DNA of 64,000 bases from assembly GCA_016987375.1 (NCBI GenBank), contig PJRA01000011.1, positions 1,712,446-1,776,445 on the forward strand, in the 5' to 3' direction. This DNA is from Brachionus koreanus. Taxonomy: Eukaryota; Rotifera; Eurotatoria; Ploima; Brachionidae. Below the pieces are notes generated by a model. It worked only from the letters and a program-made list of their open reading frames with translations, had not been told where the DNA came from and made no database searches. Below are positions 58,373 to 64,000 of this stretch, one piece after another. The position numbers and the translations under genes were made by a program. The first letter of the stretch is position 1; each line of letters starts with the position of its first letter.

Positions 58373-59265
58373 CTAATAAATAAATTTATAATTATCCACT
58401 AAATTTATCTTTTTATAATCAAAAATTTGAAAAAAAAAACAATTTTTAAATTTTTTTTGTAAAATATTTTTGATTGAGTATTGAAATTTTTTTGGCGTGT
58501 ATGCACATTATATTTGTCTTTCCTTCATTAATCTCGAGTCCAGTTGGTTAAGCATTTTCAATCAAATTTTCAAAATATGTGAAAATTTTATTTAGATAAT
58601 ACTATTCATTTTGATTATTTTTTTTTTATTTATTTTTATTAAAAATATTAATTATATCAATTAATTGAACTTAACTTGGATTTTGAGATTCAAGTATGGA
58701 AGAAATAAATACGATGGATAAAAATTGACATCTAAAAACTTGTGTTGTTTTATCACAATCTTGACAAGTGCTGGTTTGATAGCATATCTTTTCATGAAAC
58801 TATTCTTATTCAAATAAAAGTATGAAAAAAAAATTTTAAATTAAATTTTATTATTAAATCTAAGCAACATTTTTAGTGTTTTAATTAAGCTATTTTTTTA
58901 AAATTTAGGAAAATTTAATATCTAATTAAAAAAAAAACGAATCAGAATTAATAAAAAACAAAAGTGATTAATTTTATTATTATTATCCCATTAGCGAATG
59001 TAGAAAAAAAAAAACTCAAAGCAAATTCTAATTGCATGATTGAAATAAAGGGTCTACAAAACAAACAACAATTTTTTTCTAAGAAAAATATAGAAAAACA
59101 AAAAAAAAATTTGATTAAACTTATTCATATTTTTGTTAAAAAAGAAAAATGTTTTTCTTCTACTAATTTATTAATCGAAGCAAACTAATTTTAATTTTTA
59201 AATAAAAATTTTAAATGATCATAGGAGAAAATGTGAAAAAATGAAAAAGCCTCCTAGAAAAATAT
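58373..59265. other. intergenic
   Basis: AT-rich; contains one small LINE scrap (separate entry) and the 3' flank of alpha-spectrin. A Lys/Asn-rich ORF at 58.96-59.19 kb looks random. Confidence 0.5.
58495..58570 (-). mobile_element. short scrap of the 33 kb-type LINE
   Basis: Minus strand encodes TGLEINEGKTNIMCIHA, matching TGLEINVAKTKVMCINT in the copy at 33.69-33.73 kb and its counterpart at the left edge. Only about 75 bp are preserved. Confidence 0.65.
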
Positions 59266-62200
59266 TCAACTACTGAAAAGTGAATGAGTAAACTCTTCGT
59301 AATCAAACGCATTGTTGATTTCGTAGCCTTTGACCGGATCTTTGTACGGCCTCATTCTTCTAATACAATAGTCGGCCTGATCGGGCGCCAAATTGGACAC
59401 CAGCTCCTCGCGCGTTATAAACGGCCTCTCGCCATTCTCAGTCAAAGCCTTGAACGCATTGATCACATCATCCACAGACGATATGTTATCGGTCTCACGG
59501 CTAATCATAAACGCCATATAGTCCTGCAAATTAACAAAACCATCTCTATTCGGATCGACCACATCCAATATACTCTCAAACACAGTGTCAATTTGTCCTG
59601 GCTCGGGCATCGGCAAATCATAGCCAAGCGCTCTCAAACACGACTTAAACTGATCGTGATCCAACTTGCCTGTCTTTTCCTTGTCAAAATGTTTGAACAT
59701 CATTGAAAATTCTCTCAACGAGGACTCGGTAACTCCCGATTGGTTTCTAGCTTGTATTTGTTGTTCCAAATTGTGTATCATTCTCATGCCCAATTGGTCA
59801 AGCTGGTCCCAAGCTTGAGCCAAACTAAGCACACTGTGCTCTGTGTACTTGTTGTCCAAAATGAGTCTTTCCTCCAATTTAGATGACAATTCCTCGATTT
59901 TTTTAAATTGTGGCTTAACATTTCGAATTTCCTCCAATTTGACCCTGGTGGCGACCAATTGATTTTCCAAAGTGCTCGATTGGTTGCCAATTTCCATCAT
60001 GTTGTTGCGAGTATCGGTCAACCAGCGATAGAAATCGGATGCCAAATGAGCAAACTGTTGTCTCAAGTGATCGTTGTCCTCTTGGCGTTTCTGTTCCGAT
60101 TGCAGGTCGGCCTCTCGGTCCTTGATTGCTTTTTGCAACGAGCGCCAAGTGTCGCGCAGTGTTTCCATGGTGAACCAAGTGTACGGATTGGGGCCTTGTT
60201 GCAAAGACTTTATTTCAGCGTCAAGTTTTTGCAGCTCTTCAAAGTCAATCACTGCGTTGTCCAATGTGCCGAGAAATCTCTCATGAGCGCTGATAAGCTC
60301 GCGTATTTCCTCGATTGTGTTGCATCGGACCGGATCGGTCAAGTCCTCTTCGGCATTCTCAAACCAAGAGTTAAATGTGGACGCTTTTTTGGCAAATTGC
60401 AAGTACAATTCGTCAATGTGTCTAAATTTAGCTTCGGCAACTTTGAGCTGAGCTCGGCGTGAATCGCTAGCCGCTAGCAACGCCTGCCATCTTTCGTACA
60501 CTTGGTCGTATCGTTGTCTGACTCGAGTCAAATCGTTCGTTTGCAGCCCAGTGCTTATTTGATCTTTCAATTGTTGAATTGTTTTTATTCCCTCATTGTT
60601 GAACGCTTCCAAGCCCGAGTTAAACGTGTCGTGTTTGGCTAGTAAATTTTGGACACTTGTCAAATTATGACCGCAGTCGTCCGAGTGCAATTGAGCCTGT
60701 TTTTCAGCTATCCAGGACTCGACTACTTCAGCTTTCCAGAAAAATTGCAGCATGGACCAATTTTCTTGTAGGCGATTTTTTCGCGCCGTCGACAAATCTT
60801 CCAAATTGTGTATCAAATCCCTGGCCGATTGTATGCCCTCGGCAATTTGATTAGCATGATGGTTGCCCGAGTCGACCAGCTCTTGGCCTTGATTGATCAA
60901 ATCGAACAGTCTTTCCTTGTGCACATTGAAGTCGGTCTCGAAGGCGTCGTGCTTTTTGATCAGGCCTTGAGCCGACGGCAAAGAAGAGCCGAGCTCGTTC
61001 GATTGAATCACGTGCTGTTTTTCGTTTATCCACGAAAGCTCTTCTTCCAAAGTGGCCAGCCAATTTTGGTACTTGAGCGATTGATCGAGTCGATCTCCTC
61101 GCTGGCCGCTCAGCTCTTTTAGCTCGTTCCAGTTGCTCGATAATTGTTCGACACGCTTTTCAATGTCTCTGGTGCCGATGTTGGACTCGTTGAGCAGTTT
61201 TTGCGCAATTTCCTCAAGCTGTTGAACAGCTGGTTCGTGCGATTGCAGCTCGGCGTCCAAGCGTTTGTGTTTTTTGCGCAAGTTTTGCACACTGGCCAAA
61301 TCGCGTCCATAGTCCTCGCTGCTTACCAAAAGTTTTTTCTCTTTAATCCAAGCTTCTTCGTCGTCCAAATCGCGACAAAATTGAAACAGTGTATTCGCTT
61401 CGTTTAGTCTATCGCGTCTCTGCTGAGCCGATTGCTTTACAGCATCTTGTCTCGAGTTTATTTGATCTATGGTCTCCTGAATGCTGTTCGTATCGAACAA
61501 ATTGCTGTTTATGAATTGTTGGGCAAAGTCGTTCAACTCTTTGATTGGCTCTTCGTGAGCTTGTATGTCCGCTTCGATCAATTGGTGTTTTTTAAGCAAG
61601 TTTTGAACACTGGCCAAATCGCGTCCAAGCTCTTCGTTTTGAAGCTGATTCTCGACCAGACCGAGCCAGAATTCTATGTCCTTGACGCCTGCATTGAATG
61701 TCTGCTGTTTGGATGCCTCTTTTAGTTTGAGAGATTTTTCTTTTGATTTTTGTACCAAAAATTCCCATTGCTCGGTTATGCGAGCCAAGCGGTTGTCTAC
61801 TTCGTTTTCCAGGCCGTGACATTTGTCGTTTCCGATCAAGTCTGTGAATAATGAAAATAAGCTTTAAAGAAAAAAATTTTTTTCTTTTTATTTTTACTTT
61901 TGCCTGTGTTTAACACGTTGCCAATTCGGTCCGAGTTGGCCAAAATCTCCGCTTCCATTACCTGGTGTTTTTGCAGACGACTCTTTAAAATATTTAATTT
62001 TATTTGGTTTAATTAATTTAATAAAAATTATATTTATTCATTCATAATTTTATCTAATTTTTTACTCTATTTTTTTAAATATTTTTTTGAAAATTTTGCT
62101 TAGACTTTTAATTGATTCTAGAAAAATTCGACTTTTTTGCAAGTCACAGCTTTAAGTCCAAGAATTAACGCCAACTTTTCTGAAAAAACGTAAGTTTAAT

Positions 62201-63826
62201 TGAATAATTGAAAATTTTGAGGCAAATTTCGCAGTTAATTTTACTACTGTACCTTTTGACCAAGATCATTTAATGTCCAAATATCTTTGGTTCAAATCAT
62301 ACTTGTTTATATGTCACAGTTTTAAGCCTAACTCACAAAAAATGAAAACAAAGTTATGAATTGACAAAAAAAAAAAAATTTTCTAACTTTTCATTCCTGA
62401 TATTCATTGACTTGACTTGACTTAAGACTAGTGACTTAAAAACAGGTTGGAAAAAATGTTTGATGCGTGAAAGAAAAAAAAGATAAATCGATAGAATTTA
62501 GACTTAAAACTAATTTATCTTATTCTTTATCAAAATTTTTTAAAATTCAATTCTAAGATATATCTTATTGAAGTCAATATTTTAATTTTTATCGATTTGT
62601 TAAAAAAAGTATTTAATAAAATTTCAAAATTCAAATCATTTGCTTTGTTTAATTATCTGTTTAATTTTAGAGATTTTTTTTTGTTGAAAATTTTTTTTTT
62701 TTAAATAATTTTTTTTGATTAAAATTTTTTAAAATTAAAAAAAATATTATCATTTTTTAAAATTTATTTTAGTGAATATTTTTTTCAACATTGAAAAAAT
62801 TTTCTTGAAAAAAATATAAAATCTTTTAATTATCTTTAATCACTCATCTGCTTAAAATACTAAAGATTGTTAACAAATAAATAAAATTGTCAAAAGAAAA
62901 TTTTGAATGAATAAATAAATATTTAAAAGCTTTTTTCTTCTAAAAAAAAAATAGCCCAATATATTCGAAGGCGACTTTTTATACTAAAAACATGGGTTAG
63001 TCAATTAATTCGCGTTAGTATTCATGCCTAAAAGCAAACTTGTCTCAAAATAAAACTAGGCTAACAGGCTTTGTTGAGACATTTTTTTTAAATTTTTTAT
63101 TAAAATGTTAATACCTCAGCTTTTTCTAACTGTAAATCATTATTTAACTGTTTATTTTTTTTAAAAATTTTAATATTTATGGTTTAAAGTAAATTCTATT
63201 ATATTTACCTGAATGTTTGATGGTTCTTTGAGAGTGTCATCAGTAGCGCCTTGAAGTTTTTCGATAATCCATGCTTCAACTTCGTCAGCGTCACGTGAAA
63301 AGTCTTGTAGAGTTTGCGATTCGCCGAGCTTTGATCTGTGCTCTAGTAATGCTTGTCTCAATTTTTCCCATCTTTGTAAAACATCATCAATCCTATTTTG
63401 AACATCACTTTTATCGTAGTGTTCATTTTGGATCAAAGTAGCAGCAAAATCTTTTAAGTTGGCTATTTTTTCCTCCTGGGCGTTTATGGCTCTATCAAAG
63501 TCTTCATGTCTCTTAATAGCAGCCTCGACGCCATCGCCAGAACTTCCTGACTGTGAATTGTCGTCTTTTAAAGCATTTTCTCTTGATTTCATCCATTGTT
63601 CTGCGGTTTCACAGTCTCTGTTAAACAGCTGAAGCTCGAGACACTGGTCCAATTTATCTTGGCGGGCTTTCCACGCCTGTTCGAGCTGATCTCTCATTTG
63701 CTGCATTTCTTCTAGCTTATCTCTAATATTCTCGCTTTCATAGTGACCGTTTCGGATCAGCTCATTGCCAAAGTCCTCGAACTCTTGGAAAGTGTCGCCA
63801 CGAGCATCAATTTCCATGCGATGTTC
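59266..63826 (-). CDS. SPTAN1: alpha-spectrin, C-terminal part (gene continues beyond window)
   Basis: Three exons: 63826-63209, 61982-61898 and 61841-59266, joined in frame (SNIQ|SRLQKHQVMEAEIL and NTGK N LIGNDKCHG). They encode consecutive triple-helical spectrin repeats, each marked by W-containing helices such as EAWIIEKLQ, EAWIKEKKLL, LSWINEKQHVI and ESWIAEKQAQL, and by DLASVQNLLKKH and LTSVQNLLAKH. The C-terminus is the calmodulin-like domain with EF-hand loops DKEKTGKLDHDQF and DPNRDGFVNLQDY, ending DYEEFTHSLFSS, which identifies the alpha chain. Alpha-spectrin pairs with beta-spectrin through these last repeats and binds actin near the tetramer end, forming the submembrane skeleton. 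Apparent ORF starts at 61839 and 63817 are exon interiors. The N-terminal half, including any SH3 domain, is outside the window. Confidence 0.96.
61983..63208 (-). other. alpha-spectrin intron
   Basis: 1.2 kb intron between two repeat-coding exons, GT at 63208-63207 and AG at 61984-61983 on the minus strand. AT-rich, no nested feature. Confidence 0.8.
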
Positions 63827-64000
63827 CTAATTTAAATAGAAAATTAAGAACATTTGTCGTTGAGACAAAAAATAAGAAGAAGTTTCTAATAGTTCAAGTG
63901 ATCAAATTCAGTTAAGAGCACATACAAAAGAATGTTAAAAAAATTTAGAGTAAGGAATAGAGTAAGAAACAATTAATTTTAAGGTTAAGACGATTTTACC

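Noticed and set aside
58964..59188. 74-codon Lys/Asn-rich ORF
   Set aside because: Low-complexity reading of A-runs, with no family resemblance.
61839..61841. Apparent start of the spectrin ORF at a TTG codon
   Set aside because: It is an exon edge following a CAG acceptor; the reading continues into the 61.9 kb exon. The same applies to the GTG or TTG openings at 18483, 29050 and 29917.
1..64000. CRISPR arrays, operons, ribosome binding sites
   Set aside because: The window is eukaryotic with spliced genes; no regularly spaced repeats or bacterial signals are present.

Overview
This is a eukaryotic, animal-type window. It is strongly AT-rich, genes are split by mostly 45-60 bp GT-AG introns with a few of 1-2 kb, and the readable proteins are bilaterian: class I myosin, alpha-spectrin, Rab8, a RIPOR/FAM65 homologue, a cyclophilin, an M14 carboxypeptidase and a SHIPPO-repeat ciliary protein. 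The base composition, the small introns and the decayed non-LTR and Tc1/mariner elements would fit a monogonont rotifer such as Brachionus. That placement is an inference from general knowledge and was not tested.

Layout. 1-330: 3' piece of a non-LTR retrotransposon on the minus strand. 2173-9985: a complete 20-exon class I myosin (+). 10320-11633: a proline-rich protein with an EF-hand-like C-terminus (-). 15.4-16.9 kb: transposase and reverse-transcriptase relics. 17.5-18.5 kb: a BEN-like gene (-). 18.8-19.1 kb: a MITE. 19588-20295: Rab8 (-). 21.1-22.6 kb: a MITE, then an internally deleted Tc1-like element with IR/DR ends. 25-26.5 kb: a graveyard of mariner and LINE relics. 26.9-31.6 kb: a tight run of minus-strand genes (small acidic protein, secreted protein, cyclophilin, 7-exon unknown gene). 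32.4-33.9 kb: a MITE and a LINE. 34966-35808: a secreted, probably GPI-anchored FN3 protein (-). 36695-40223: an M14 carboxypeptidase (+) whose 12-exon model is in frame throughout except for one internal TAA. 41568-46612: RIPOR homologue (-). 50552-51757: SHIPPO/CxxC ciliary protein (-). 53.2-53.8 kb: a LINE piece running into an assembly gap. 57.0-57.7 kb: a deleted piggyBac-like element. 57.9-58.6 kb: two LINE pieces. 59266 to beyond the window end: the C-terminal part of alpha-spectrin (-).

How the genes relate. Myosin I, spectrin, RIPOR and Rab8 all act at the cell cortex and in membrane traffic, but nothing in the sequence suggests co-regulation; each gene stands alone. Exon-intron models were built by eye from splice consensus, reading-frame continuity and family similarity. 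Exon sums are divisible by three for every complete model given here.

No unmistakable new multi-gene system is present. The best leads are the in-frame stop in the carboxypeptidase, a cyclophilin start codon split by an intron, a Tc1 deletion derivative that keeps complete IR/DR ends, several small terminal-inverted-repeat elements, and a few genes I cannot place in a known family (10.3 kb, 26.9 kb, 27.5 kb, 29.3-31.6 kb).
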